The notes beneath the pieces were generated by a model. The model searched no databases, was not told where the DNA came from, and saw nothing but the letters and a program-made list of their open reading frames with translations. A stretch of 64,000 nt of DNA from Bacillota bacterium (GTDB taxonomy: Bacteria > Bacillota > Clostridia > Lachnospirales > Lachnospiraceae). The stretch is from NCBI GenBank assembly GCA_023411555.1, contig JAEYOQ010000002.1, forward strand, positions 1 to 64,000. Reading direction: 5' to 3'. Below are positions 18,257 through 27,150 of this stretch, piece by piece. Numbering within the stretch: position 1 is the stretch's first letter; each line of letters opens with the position of its first letter. The position numbers were made by a program, and so were the translations under genes.

Positions 18257-18278
18257 GGGGCGATGTTGAAATCGCCCC
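18257..18278. terminator. GC-rich hairpin between the small peptide gene and the LCP gene
   Basis: An 8-bp stem GGGGCGAT / ATCGCCCC with a 6-base loop lies between convergent genes. There is no T run on either strand, so termination would be inefficient. Confidence 0.4.
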
Positions 18279-18313
18279 CTGGGTTATAGTCTATATAGTT
18301 AACAGTTCCCTCA

Positions 18314-19480
18314 TTATTTCAAGGCTGCCATCGCCTCTTCCTTCGTATCACCATAAATAAACTGATATAGTTCAACTCGATTAGTATCCCAATCCAATAC
18401 AATCGGATAAGTGATTCCATTGTGTTTCTTCGGAGCTTCAAAAGCACCATCTACGGGAATACGGAAGGTATCCAGTGTGGTCATTTTATTATCTATCACA
18501 TCTGCCATCGCCTTCTCCAATTGATCCTGCGTTAAATTCGTTTTTACATAACTAAGGCTCTTCTTAGTGATTGAAAGCAATTGAGGTAAATTCTTCGGTG
18601 ACATATAACTGTCGAATATAGCCTTTAAAGCTCTCTGCTGGCGTACGACACGACCATAATCGTTATTTGCTCCTCCTAATGTCTTTACCTTACGAACTCT
18701 AACATATCCCATTACCTGATTTCCGTTCAGATGGTTTAAACCTTGCTTTACATTTCGATTCTTTTTCTTTGATATGTAATTCGTAGAGTTCAGATATTTT
18801 GCCTCTTCCTTACCTAATTCAATATCAACACCACCGACCAGATCGACAATGTTCTCAAAGGCTTCAAAATTAACATATGCATAGCCATCTATCTGTACCT
18901 TATAATTAAGTTCAATTGTTTCTATCAGCAATTTGGCGCCGCCCTTTGCATAAGCGGAGTTTAACTTATTCGCCTTATAGCCCGGTATATCAACATAGCT
19001 GTCACGAAGCAACGAGGTCAGCTTTAAGGTATCATCCTTAGTATTAATCGTAGCAATCATCATCGAATCGGTATTTCTAGCTCCGCCAAACTCCTCTATT
19101 CCGAAGATCAGATAATTCGTTACATAATCCTCATGTCTTGCTCCCTCGGCGTGTTTGACAATCTCTGCCTCCTTATTCTCCTTGACAACAAGCTCTTCAT
19201 TATTCATATTCTTATGCAAAAAGCTGCTAGCCGATTTATATATAATACTTCGTCCCGGCGGTGTTAATATTACGAAGGCCACTAGGAGTAGCAGCGTAAG
19301 TAAACTTATTAGGATTGCCTTCAATGCAGTATGCTTTTTCTTCTTCCGCTTCGGAGTTTTTCTCTGGATAGGAGGCTCCTCATACCTGGTCTCTACATAC
19401 TGCTCCTTCCCTTCCTGTTCTTCGTTCATAATATCAATAATCTGCTGCTTTAATAACTCTTGATCGCTTCTATCCGACAT
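18314..19480 (-). CDS. LytR-CpsA-Psr (LCP) family cell-wall ligase
   Basis: This 388-residue protein has a cytoplasmic N-terminus (1-45) ending in a Lys/Arg cluster, one transmembrane helix (about 50-70) and an extracellular LCP domain. The domain shows NTDSMMIATIN, TSLLRDSYVDIPG, KLNSAYAKGGAKL and the conserved DLVGGVDIE. LCP enzymes move undecaprenyl-linked glycopolymers (teichoic acid or capsule) onto peptidoglycan outside the cell. Its location 1.4 kb past the end of the polysaccharide locus makes it the likely attachment enzyme for that polymer; this is inference. AAGGTGAT precedes the ATG. Confidence 0.93.
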   Translation of the reverse strand: MSDRSDQELLKQQIIDIMNEEQEGKEQYVETRYEEPPIQRKTPKRKKKKHTALKAILISLLTLLLLVAFVILTPPGRSIIYKSASSFLHKNMNNEELVVKENKEAEIVKHAEGARHEDYVTNYLIFGIEEFGGARNTDSMMIATINTKDDTLKLTSLLRDSYVDIPGYKANKLNSAYAKGGAKLLIETIELNYKVQIDGYAYVNFEAFENIVDLVGGVDIELGKEEAKYLNSTNYISKKKNRNVKQGLNHLNGNQVMGYVRVRKVKTLGGANNDYGRVVRQQRALKAIFDSYMSPKNLPQLLSITKKSLSYVKTNLTQDQLEKAMADVIDNKMTTLDTFRIPVDGAFEAPKKHNGITYPIVLDWDTNRVELYQFIYGDTKEEAMAALK

Positions 19481-19600
19481 CTTATCACCTTCATCATAAA
19501 ATATAATCCGACTGAGTTATCTGTATGATAAACTCAATAATTTGTGCTTCCCTTTTTAAAAACATTTCACCATAACTTAAAATATTCTATCATATCGGAT

Positions 19601-19650
19601 AAAAAAGAACCACTAATGATTAAAAAATTAATAAAAAAGTAAGGGTTCTT
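19601..19650 (-). terminator. Terminator of the isomerase-like gene
   Basis: The stem AAGAACC / GGTTCTT (19605-19611 with 19644-19650) encloses an AT-rich loop. On the minus strand it runs into TTTTTT. Confidence 0.6.
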
Positions 19651-19702
19651 GTAAAAAAAGGAATCTCATATGATATCCTCCTTCCAGCTTAAGTCATTGC
19701 TG

Positions 19703-20554
19703 TTAACCGATTGTAGCTCGAAGTACCTGGCAGGATATCTTCAGGTCCTCCATAATATCCCCGTCACTGGCATCCTGGTCTACGAGTACAGTAATTCCAG
19801 CCTTTAGCTCTGGTACAGCCCCCATAATCTCCTTCACATTCAGAGCTCCATCGCCAAGACAGGCAAAGATATCACCGTCCTTACGAGTTGAGAAATCCTT
19901 CTTTAGGTCTTTGAAATGCACAGAACGAACGTAATCCTTTTGATCTAGCAGATACTCTACTGGGTCAATTCCTCCATACAGCACCCAGCCTACATCTATC
20001 TGAACACCTACCTTATCCTCGCTACACAGGTCTAGAATCGCACTTAAGACTGGTACCCGTCCGCCCTTGTAATCTACCTTAGCCTTCATCTCCGCTCCGT
20101 TATTGTGGATCCAAAGCTCTATTCCATGCTCCTGCAAAAGCTTCGATAAAGTACTGCATTCTTTAGCGAAGGTGATATAATCCCTTGCAATGGTCTGTTG
20201 ATTACAGTTTACAACGTAGGCACTGATCTGATTCTTCTTTGCCGTCTCTATCAACAGCTCGGTAGACTCATTGATCTGATCCGCAAAAACATGGACAGAA
20301 GAAAGCGCCAGACCATGTTTCTTCATAAGTCTGAGATACTCCGGTAACTCCTCCGGCTTCCAGATTACATCAAGAAGCTGAAGCATAAAAGCATTTCCCT
20401 CTCTCCGAGCCTTCTGCTCTGCTATATTGGGATCATCAAACAGCACACATGGCTCTATCTGGCTATAGCCTGCCTCAGCCAAGGTTTGGAAGAACCCCTC
20501 AGGATCCTGCTTACATTGTGCCATACATCCAAATATCTGTACTCCAAATTTCAT
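19703..20554 (-). CDS. Sugar phosphate isomerase/epimerase-like TIM barrel
   Basis: This 283-residue protein is of the xylose isomerase-like TIM-barrel superfamily (AP endonuclease 2 / IolE group). Seen are MKFGVQIFG at strand 1, GYSQIEPC, a conserved NNGAEM region, VGVQIDVGWVLYGG and VRSVHFKDL, which carry the usual metal-binding Glu, Asp and His positions. It is cytoplasmic. The substrate is not determinable; homologues act on inositol-derived or rare ketoses. It is monocistronic, preceded by AAGGAGG and followed by a terminator. Confidence 0.8.
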   Translation of the reverse strand: MKFGVQIFGCMAQCKQDPEGFFQTLAEAGYSQIEPCVLFDDPNIAEQKARREGNAFMLQLLDVIWKPEELPEYLRLMKKHGLALSSVHVFADQINESTELLIETAKKNQISAYVVNCNQQTIARDYITFAKECSTLSKLLQEHGIELWIHNNGAEMKAKVDYKGGRVPVLSAILDLCSEDKVGVQIDVGWVLYGGIDPVEYLLDQKDYVRSVHFKDLKKDFSTRKDGDIFACLGDGALNVKEIMGAVPELKAGITVLVDQDASDGDIMEDLKISCQVLRATIG

Positions 20555-20656
20555 AAATGTCCTCCTTATCTATCGCCTTCTACTAAGACTCCACATAATC
20601 AGCTTCGCTTAAGCCTTTCTGGATACTCGTCCACCAACAACATGATCGATCACTAC

Positions 20657-20684
20657 TTTATAGCCATACGAACTATTCCAACAA
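20657..20684 (-). promoter_or_regulatory. Possible promoter of the isomerase-like gene
   Basis: On the minus strand, TTGTTG (20679-20684) and TATAAA (20657-20662) have a 16-bp spacer, about 100 bases before the start. The rest of the 20555-20927 gap holds only the terminator at 20821-20878. Confidence 0.35.
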
Positions 20685-20820
20685 TATGATGACCTATAGA
20701 TACAATAACAGAAAAGAATACAATATTCCATAGATATTACGATACATATCATAGATAATCCTAACTCAATCCATTTATCAGGAATGAAAGCACGTTTCGC
20801 AAACTTGCCATTATCATAAA

Positions 20821-20878
20821 GAAAAATGGCGTGTAAAGGAAGTCTCTGTTTGATGAGAGTCTTCTTGATACGCCATTA
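20821..20878 (-). terminator. Terminator at the 3' end of the polysaccharide locus
   Basis: The outer stem AATGGCGT / ACGCCATT (20825-20832 with 20870-20877) has an inner stem (GAAGTCTCT with AGAGTCTTC, one mismatch). On the minus strand it is followed by TTTTCTTT. It ends transcription after the dehydrogenase gene. Confidence 0.75.
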
Positions 20879-20927
20879 GTCAATACTCGTTTCTTTGCTT
20901 CATATCTATTTTACTATCGTTAACCTA

Positions 20928-22259
20928 TTATAGCCTCCAATACAGATAACCCAATTCCTCATACTTCTCTTTATCCAGTATTCCTTTTATATCGATAAGC
21001 ACCCTGCTATGCTTGGTATCTGTGCGGAACAGCCTACCGATTTGCTCCTCATCCATATGACGAAATTCCTCATGTGCTACCGCGATTATGACCGCATCCA
21101 TATCTTTAATATACTCTAAAGGAGCCAAGGTAATTCCATATTCTTCTTTGGTTAGCTTATAGTCCGCCTGGGGATCATATACCGTCGCAGTCACACCATA
21201 TTCCTCTAATTCCTTCATGATATCGATTACCCTGGTATTCCTTGTATCAGGACAGTTTTCTTTAAAGGTCATTCCGAGAATAGCTACCTTCGCATTCTTA
21301 ATCGACACATCAGCAGCGACCAGCTTCTTGATTAGATTCTCAACAATGTGTTTTCCCATCTCATCATTAATCCTTCTGCCTGCTAGAATGACCTGTGAAT
21401 GATACCCTAGCTGTTCTGCCTTGTAGGTCAGATAATAAGGATCAACTCCGATGCAATGTCCACCTACCAATCCCGGTGTAAAGTACATAAAGTTCCATTT
21501 GGTACTGGCCGCTTCCAGTACCAGCTTCATGTCAATACCCATCTTATTAAAAATAATGGATAACTCATTCATAAAGGCAATATTAATATCTCTTTGTGAG
21601 TTTTCGATGATCTTTGCTGCTTCTGCTGTTTTTATATCCTTTGTTTTGAATACACCAGCCTCGATGATTAATTCATATACTCTTGCTATAATATTCAGAG
21701 CTTCTTCATCAATCCCTGAGACTATTTTCACTACATTTTCTAGACGATGCAGCTTGTCGCTTGGATTCGTTCTCTCTGGTGAATAACCTACTTTAAAGTC
21801 TTTCATACATTTTAATCCAGATTCCTTCTCCAGAATTGGGATACAGATCTCTTCTGTAACACCTGGATACACCGTTGATTCATATACCACGATGGATCCC
21901 TTCCGAAGATTTCTCCCTACACTACGACTCGCTGCTTCCACCGGCTTCAAATTCGGAGTATGATCCGGATTCACCGGTGTAGGTACTGCGATGATATGAA
22001 ACATCGCCTCTCTAATATCAATCTCATTGGATGTGAACTCTACTGTGGTCTCACCAAGTGCTTTGTCTCCTACCTCCCTTGTGGGGTCATAGCCATTTTT
22101 ATAGCATTCTATTTTATCTGAATTAATATCAAACCCTATAACCTCTGCCTTTTTGGCAAATGCTACTGCAGTAGGCAGCCCAACATAGCCTAGTCCTATC
22201 AGAGAAATTTTTGCTTTTCTATTCTTAATATCTTCATACAAATTCATAAACATCCTCAT
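20928..22259 (-). CDS. Nucleotide-sugar 6-dehydrogenase (WbpO/TviB/WecC-like)
   Basis: This 443-residue NAD-dependent enzyme oxidises C6 of a UDP-sugar to a uronic acid in two steps. The Rossmann motif is ISLIGLGYVGLPTA. The catalytic Cys is in GGHCIGVDPYYL and the central helix is KTAEAAKIIENSQRDINIAF. Sequence feel is nearer to UDP-GlcNAc/GalNAc dehydrogenases (WbpO, TviB) than to UDP-glucose dehydrogenase, but the substrate is inferred. Several in-frame ATGs begin the gene (22259, 22253, 22247). The third has GAGGAT at a good distance, so translation may start at 22247. It is the last gene of the locus and supplies an acidic sugar. Confidence 0.9.
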   Translation of the reverse strand: MRMFMNLYEDIKNRKAKISLIGLGYVGLPTAVAFAKKAEVIGFDINSDKIECYKNGYDPTREVGDKALGETTVEFTSNEIDIREAMFHIIAVPTPVNPDHTPNLKPVEAASRSVGRNLRKGSIVVYESTVYPGVTEEICIPILEKESGLKCMKDFKVGYSPERTNPSDKLHRLENVVKIVSGIDEEALNIIARVYELIIEAGVFKTKDIKTAEAAKIIENSQRDINIAFMNELSIIFNKMGIDMKLVLEAASTKWNFMYFTPGLVGGHCIGVDPYYLTYKAEQLGYHSQVILAGRRINDEMGKHIVENLIKKLVAADVSIKNAKVAILGMTFKENCPDTRNTRVIDIMKELEEYGVTATVYDPQADYKLTKEEYGITLAPLEYIKDMDAVIIAVAHEEFRHMDEEQIGRLFRTDTKHSRVLIDIKGILDKEKYEELGYLYWRL

Positions 22260-22304
22260 TTCGTTACCCCGCCGCTTTATTGCTCATCAACAGTTTTTTG
22301 GTAT

Positions 22305-24167
22305 CTAATCAACAATCCTGTTAACCTCTTCCGGATCCTTATAATTAGGCACAACCTTTTTCATTGCATTATAGATCTCTGTTCTTGATCTTGTTTTTAA
22401 GGCCTTGGAGAGGATCTTCAGTTTTTTATTAATCTCCTTTTTTGAAATCTTACTCTGGTGCTCTATAAATATTTTATGATTTTGTGTCGCAATAAGTTCA
22501 TCATTATTCATCAGCAGTTCCTCATATAACTTCTCTCCTGGTCTGAGCCCGGTCTCAATGATAGGGATCTCCTCATAGGGGATACTACCAGACAGGCGTA
22601 TAAGGTTTTCTGCAAGATCAAGAATCTTTACCGGTTCTCCCATATCCAGAACATAGACCTCTGAGCTGTTAGCCATAGCACCCGTCTGTAGCACCAATCT
22701 TGCCGCCTCCGTAATTGTCATAAAGTACCTGACAATCCTTTTATCGGTTATGGTTACAGGTCCTCCCTGAGCGATCTGCTTTTGAAACAAAGGGATAACG
22801 GAACCATTTGACCCTAGCACATTGCCGAATCTAACTGCAACGAATTCTGTCCTGCTGCTCTCCTTTTTACTCTGCAAAATCATCTCACAAAAACGTTTGC
22901 TTGCTCCCATGATACTTGTCGGATTTACTGCTTTATCCGTTGAAATAAGTACAAATTTATCCACTCCATAACGCTCAGCAGCTTGGACCAGGTGATAGGT
23001 TCCAAAAATGTTATTCTGGATTGCCTCTTCAGGGCAGTCTTCCATCAAGGGTACATGCTTATGAGCCGCTGCATGAAAAATAATATTAGGTCGATGACGC
23101 TCCATCAATTGATTGATTTTCGCCTTATCCCGTATTGTAGCTATTTCTATCTTCAGCTCTAATTGCTCTCCATACTTATGTCGTAATTCCTGCTGTATCT
23201 CATATGCATTATTTTCATAGATATCAACAATGACCAACTTCTTTATCCTCGTCTTTGCAATCTGTCTGCAAAGCTCTGAACCAATAGAGCCTCCTCCACC
23301 TGTAACCATAATCGTTTTATTATATAAGAAGCGTTCAATTTCATCATGATTCAGAGTAACCTGGGATCGCCCTAATAGGTCATCGATTTTAATATCTCTG
23401 ACATTATTTCTAAGATTACTTTCATTCCCATCTAATAAAGTCAGGGAATCGGGCAAGGTTCTGACCCGACAATTGTGATTGGAGCAAGTCTCCAGAATAT
23501 ATTTTCTAATTTCCGGAGATATCGAAGGAACGGTAATAATAAGTTCATTGACCGGAGCAGTTTGAAGCAAACTATCCAATTTTACGAGAGGGCCTTTCAC
23601 CTCGATGTTATGAATACGCTTCCCGATCTTCTCAATACTGTCATCGATAAAATACATGGTTGTATATCTACTTTCCCGATCGTTCTCTATCTCCTCCAGC
23701 AGCTTTACCCCTGCTGTACCGGCCCCTAGGATAGCAATGGAGATTTTATTCTTACGTATTTTAGACCTGATATAATTACGGTATTGTCGGTAACTCATTC
23801 TCATTAATATGATCATGATAAAGGATATCGAATAGGCAGCCAACGAGAACAATACCGTTATACCACTCCGAACCAAGATCTGATCTAGCACCAAAAAACA
23901 CAAAAAGCTGCTAAACCCGCCAAGAAAAAGCATAATATACTCTATACTTTGTGCGTATCTCCATAGACTGTCATAGGTTTTAAAGAAATATTGAGCTATC
24001 CCCCAGCAGGTAACAAATAATAATAAATTAGGAAGCAATCTATAGAAAGCATTTGCATCCGTTCCATTAGAAGCAGAAAACAGATAGAACAAAGCACTAT
24101 TTACTATAAAAATAATAATTAAATCCATTATAAAAACGACTAATTTCCGATACTTACGAATAGTCAA
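22305..24167 (-). CDS. Membrane NDP-sugar 4,6-dehydratase (WbpM/PglF/CapD type)
   Basis: This 620-residue protein has four N-terminal transmembrane helices (about 10-125), a first nucleotide-binding region (AILGAGTAGVKLLEEI) and a C-terminal SDR domain with TGGGGSIGSELCRQ. The SDR active-site region is STDKAVNPTSIMGASKR, where Met replaces the usual Tyr, as in large UDP-GlcNAc C4,C6-dehydratases. These make UDP-4-keto-6-deoxy-GlcNAc for bacillosamine, QuiNAc or FucNAc-type sugars. It lies between a terminator-like hairpin and the dehydrogenase gene, in the regulatory part of the polysaccharide locus. Confidence 0.92.
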   Translation of the reverse strand: MTIRKYRKLVVFIMDLIIIFIVNSALFYLFSASNGTDANAFYRLLPNLLLFVTCWGIAQYFFKTYDSLWRYAQSIEYIMLFLGGFSSFLCFLVLDQILVRSGITVLFSLAAYSISFIMIILMRMSYRQYRNYIRSKIRKNKISIAILGAGTAGVKLLEEIENDRESRYTTMYFIDDSIEKIGKRIHNIEVKGPLVKLDSLLQTAPVNELIITVPSISPEIRKYILETCSNHNCRVRTLPDSLTLLDGNESNLRNNVRDIKIDDLLGRSQVTLNHDEIERFLYNKTIMVTGGGGSIGSELCRQIAKTRIKKLVIVDIYENNAYEIQQELRHKYGEQLELKIEIATIRDKAKINQLMERHRPNIIFHAAAHKHVPLMEDCPEEAIQNNIFGTYHLVQAAERYGVDKFVLISTDKAVNPTSIMGASKRFCEMILQSKKESSRTEFVAVRFGNVLGSNGSVIPLFQKQIAQGGPVTITDKRIVRYFMTITEAARLVLQTGAMANSSEVYVLDMGEPVKILDLAENLIRLSGSIPYEEIPIIETGLRPGEKLYEELLMNNDELIATQNHKIFIEHQSKISKKEINKKLKILSKALKTRSRTEIYNAMKKVVPNYKDPEEVNRIVD

Positions 24168-24185
24168 TTCATATTCCTCCTTACT

Positions 24186-24247
24186 AAAAAACCCACTCCA
24201 ACATTAGTCATTAAAAATCATAATGAATAACATTTGGGTGGGTTTTT
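24186..24247 (-). terminator. Hairpin terminator or attenuator between cpsB and the dehydratase gene
   Basis: The arms AAAAACCCAC and GTGGGTTTTT pair across a loop with weaker inner pairing, and on the minus strand the hairpin ends in TTTTTT. It sits within an otherwise continuous run of polysaccharide genes and would cut or throttle transcription into the dehydratase and dehydrogenase. Confidence 0.7.
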
Positions 24248-24267
24248 CATATCTTGTTCAAACCTAC

Positions 24268-24984
24268 TTACTCGATGATATATGATTTCTTTTTCAGGAG
24301 TTCCTTTCCCTTCACAATACCTTCAGCATAATCCTCCAGCCTCTCACAATAGGAAGCACCTAATTGATAATCTATAAGTTCAAGCGCCTCTCTCATGCTA
24401 GGCGGTCTTCTCTCCATATCATGACAATCGCTACCAATTATCTTAATATATTCTCTTTTTATATAACGAAGAGCCTTTTTTCTGGTTTTCTTGTTCAGAA
24501 TCGTACCCGTGTTTAATTGAAGCATACAGCCCATTTGTTGTAATTTATTGATCTGTTTCTGTCTTATAGACGGATAACGTTCTATATGAGCAATAATCGG
24601 AATGATATTATAATAATCAATTAACCTATTTATTGCTTCAAAGACTTTTCTATCAAACTTCATAAGATATGGTAACTCCAACAAGAGGTATCTGGTATTT
24701 TCAATGCATAATTCGCTTAAATCACAATAATGAAACAGATATTCATGTAGTATTGTCTCGCTTGCAAGAATCAGTTGAATCCGTGATTCCTTCAGCTTTG
24801 CAAATGCTAATGCCCTTTTTTTCACAAACTCCTCCATGGGGGTTCTGGAGGGATCATAATGCGGGGTACAAACTGCTTTGGTAATACTCTGTGAATAAAG
24901 GGCTTCTGTCATCTTTAAAGCAGTATCCACATCTCGGGCCCCATCATCAATGTTCGGTAATATATGTGTATGAAGATCAATCAT
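24268..24984 (-). CDS. cpsB: CpsB/YwqE-type protein-tyrosine phosphatase
   Basis: This 238-residue PHP-family metallophosphatase removes phosphate from the tyrosine cluster of the BY-kinase. Metal ligands appear in MIDLHTHILPNIDDGA, in VCTPHYDP, in IAHIERYP and in GSDCHDMERRPP. An open frame extends to 25053, but conserved sequence begins at MIDLHTH. That ATG (24982-24984) overlaps the kinase stop by eight bases, so the shorter start is chosen. Kinase and phosphatase genes are translationally coupled and together set polymer length and amount. Confidence 0.94.
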   Translation of the reverse strand: MIDLHTHILPNIDDGARDVDTALKMTEALYSQSITKAVCTPHYDPSRTPMEEFVKKRALAFAKLKESRIQLILASETILHEYLFHYCDLSELCIENTRYLLLELPYLMKFDRKVFEAINRLIDYYNIIPIIAHIERYPSIRQKQINKLQQMGCMLQLNTGTILNKKTRKKALRYIKREYIKIIGSDCHDMERRPPSMREALELIDYQLGASYCERLEDYAEGIVKGKELLKKKSYIIE

Positions 24985-26383
24985 TATCTTCGTTTTTATA
25001 TCTATAATAGTAGTTGGATTTCGATTTATTTCCCCGCTTAATTGAAGAACCATTCAATACAAAACCTAATAATTTCGCGTCAACAAATTCCAGCTTGGTG
25101 ATTGCACCTGTGATATTGGGATGTGAGGTAAATTTCTCTCGTACTACAAGAATAACTCCATCTACCAGCTTTGTAAGACTCAATGCATCAGAAACAACGT
25201 TCACCGGAGGTGAATCAATCAGGATATAGTCGTAATTTTTCTCTAAGCTTTTCAGTAAATCCTCTATCAGCCCCCCTGATAGCAATTCGGTCGGATTCGG
25301 AGGAGTCTTTCCCATTGCGATAACATCGAGATTCTCATGGCTGGTTTGCAAAATCACGTCTTTTTCCTTCATCAAACCAATTAATAACTCGCTCATACCA
25401 GGATTACTTCTAATATTAAAAAAGTTATGCAGTCTTCCCTTTCTCATATCGCAATCCAGTAGAAGAACCCTTGCGCCTGCCTGTGCTATCGTAATGCCTA
25501 TATTGGTACAGATCGTACTTTTTCCGTCCTGTGAGATCGGACTGTTAACTAATATTCTTTTACAGCCTTCCTGTTTCATGGAATATCGTAAATTAGTCCG
25601 TAATTCTTTATAAGCTTCTGTAATCAGGAAATCGGTATCCGCTTTAATAACTTTATCATTTCTTGTACTTTTCCTGCAAAAGATTAAAGGTATTTTTTGT
25701 ATCAAATTACGTTGCGTAATTTGTTCCTCATAATTTGGTATGGTACCCAGGATAGGCTTATTATATTTTCGTTTTAACTCCTCTTGATTTTTGACGTTGA
25801 CATCAATTACCTCCAATAAAAAGGTCATTATAATTGCAAAAAATAAGCCAAATATGCCTCCTATCGCCGTATTGAGTAAGGTATTGGGTCCGGATGGCCC
25901 GGTTGGAAAGTCCACCGGATCAACAACATTGATCACTGCTGTGTCCTTGATACTTTTGATATGCTCCGGTGCCAGTTTTTGCATGGCATCTACCAATAAA
26001 TAGGAATCTCTGGCGCTACTAGAGGTGACACTGATCTGGAATATCTCAGTGTTATTAACAGATTGCATCTCGGTCATGTTATTTAGTTCGCCGGGAGTAT
26101 AGTTTAGCTCGCTTTCCTCAATTACCTGTGTAAAAAAAACCTTAGTCCTTAAAAAATTGATATAGGTAGAGACTACCTTCTGAGCATAATATAGATCATT
26201 CAAATCTACGGACGAGGTTGAATCATTGGTGTTCACGTACATTTGTACAGATGCAGTATAGGTTGGATTAATAAATAATTTAGTAAAGGTAAAAAAGAGA
26301 AGCAGCCCCGAAAAGGTACTTATTGTTATGAAAACAATTCTTCTCCATAATAGAGCGATTATATCATTGATTGATAACTCCAT
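24977..26383 (-). CDS. Fused Wzz/BY-kinase (CpsC-CpsD in one protein)
   Basis: This 468-residue protein has a polysaccharide co-polymerase domain with two transmembrane helices (about 17-40 and 165-190) and an external loop. A cytoplasmic tyrosine autokinase follows (Walker A in SPISQDGKSTICTN, Walker A' in LLLDCDMRKG). The tail carries a YYYRY tyrosine cluster, the autophosphorylation site. Most Firmicutes split these domains into CpsC and CpsD; here they are fused as in Wzc. The first ATG (26398) is followed by AGGAGG, which is itself the ribosome site for ATG 26383, so the latter is chosen. Confidence 0.93.
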   Translation of the reverse strand: MELSINDIIALLWRRIVFITISTFSGLLLFFTFTKLFINPTYTASVQMYVNTNDSTSSVDLNDLYYAQKVVSTYINFLRTKVFFTQVIEESELNYTPGELNNMTEMQSVNNTEIFQISVTSSSARDSYLLVDAMQKLAPEHIKSIKDTAVINVVDPVDFPTGPSGPNTLLNTAIGGIFGLFFAIIMTFLLEVIDVNVKNQEELKRKYNKPILGTIPNYEEQITQRNLIQKIPLIFCRKSTRNDKVIKADTDFLITEAYKELRTNLRYSMKQEGCKRILVNSPISQDGKSTICTNIGITIAQAGARVLLLDCDMRKGRLHNFFNIRSNPGMSELLIGLMKEKDVILQTSHENLDVIAMGKTPPNPTELLSGGLIEDLLKSLEKNYDYILIDSPPVNVVSDALSLTKLVDGVILVVREKFTSHPNITGAITKLEFVDAKLLGFVLNGSSIKRGNKSKSNYYYRYKNEDND

Positions 26384-26474
26384 CCGCATCCTCCTCATAA
26401 TTGGAATTATGTAAACCGAAGATTCAGTTTTCTAAGATATCATATGTCATGAATCAACTTTAGTGAAAAAATCC

Positions 26475-26499
26475 AACATTAATTTACAATATTAATGTT
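26475..26499. promoter_or_regulatory. Inverted repeat in the divergent region upstream of the BY-kinase
   Basis: AACATTAA and TTAATGTT are separated by nine bases, between the minus-strand kinase gene and the plus-strand membrane-protein gene. The position and symmetry suit an operator, but no -35/-10 pair is convincing. Confidence 0.35.
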
Positions 26500-26635
26500 A
26501 TTTCCTTGTCCTCTTCCCTCGTTACCTGTTTGAGCCTTCAATTTATCCCAGAATATAACATTTTGTAGCAAAAGTATGATGGTCTACATATATTGTAATG
26601 TGAAAATGAAATGAAAATTGAGCGGAGGTATCATT

Positions 26636-27007
26636 ATGTTTATTCTATACGGTATATTTGTTTTACTAGGTATTTTATTTGGTATTACAGAAGCAAGCCT
26701 ATATTTAACCTTCTCCTTTGCTATTAGACCTATGCTTCCCTATGCTGTAGCTCTTGTACTTCTAATCTTTGCGCTGACCAGTATAATAACCATTATGCGT
26801 AGAGATCTATGTAATGGACTATATGTAAGAACTATTATGATAGCAGCCACTGTATTTCTTATTTTAGCTCAAATTATAGTTGGAACCATGCCGACTGGTG
26901 TTTTAAGGGCTATCCTTGCTTTTATCGGTTCCACATCCTTCTGGGTTACTGTGACAACTTATATTGGACTTATCTTCCATATAGCTCGAAGAAATAACAT
27001 TGTGTAG
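26636..27007 (+). CDS. Small four-helix membrane protein of unknown function
   Basis: This 123-residue very hydrophobic protein has about four predicted transmembrane segments (roughly 2-22, 32-54, 66-86, 94-115) and short charged ends (IMRRD, ARRNN). The ATG at 26636 has GGAGGT upstream; an earlier TTG in frame is ignored. It is the only plus-strand gene inside the polysaccharide locus, sitting between its biosynthetic and regulatory halves. I do not recognise a family. A role in the locus is possible but unsupported. Confidence 0.65.
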   Translation: MFILYGIFVLLGILFGITEASLYLTFSFAIRPMLPYAVALVLLIFALTSIITIMRRDLCNGLYVRTIMIAATVFLILAQIIVGTMPTGVLRAILAFIGSTSFWVTVTTYIGLIFHIARRNNIV

Positions 27008-27101
27008 AGTCTAATCCGTAAAGGGTTGTACATCACTTACGATACAAGTTAAGTAATCTCAAAGGTTAACAGTTCCTACTAAAATGAAGCATGTATGAAA
27101 G

Positions 27102-27141
27102 ACAGGAAAGGACAACAAGCATCCTTGTTGTCCTTTCCTGT
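27102..27141. terminator. Bidirectional terminator between convergent genes
   Basis: An 18-bp perfect stem (27102-27119 with 27124-27141) with loop CATC ends the long minus-strand biosynthetic operon and the plus-strand membrane gene. There is no long T run, but the stem is very stable. Confidence 0.75.
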
Positions 27142-27150
27142 AATCTTAGC

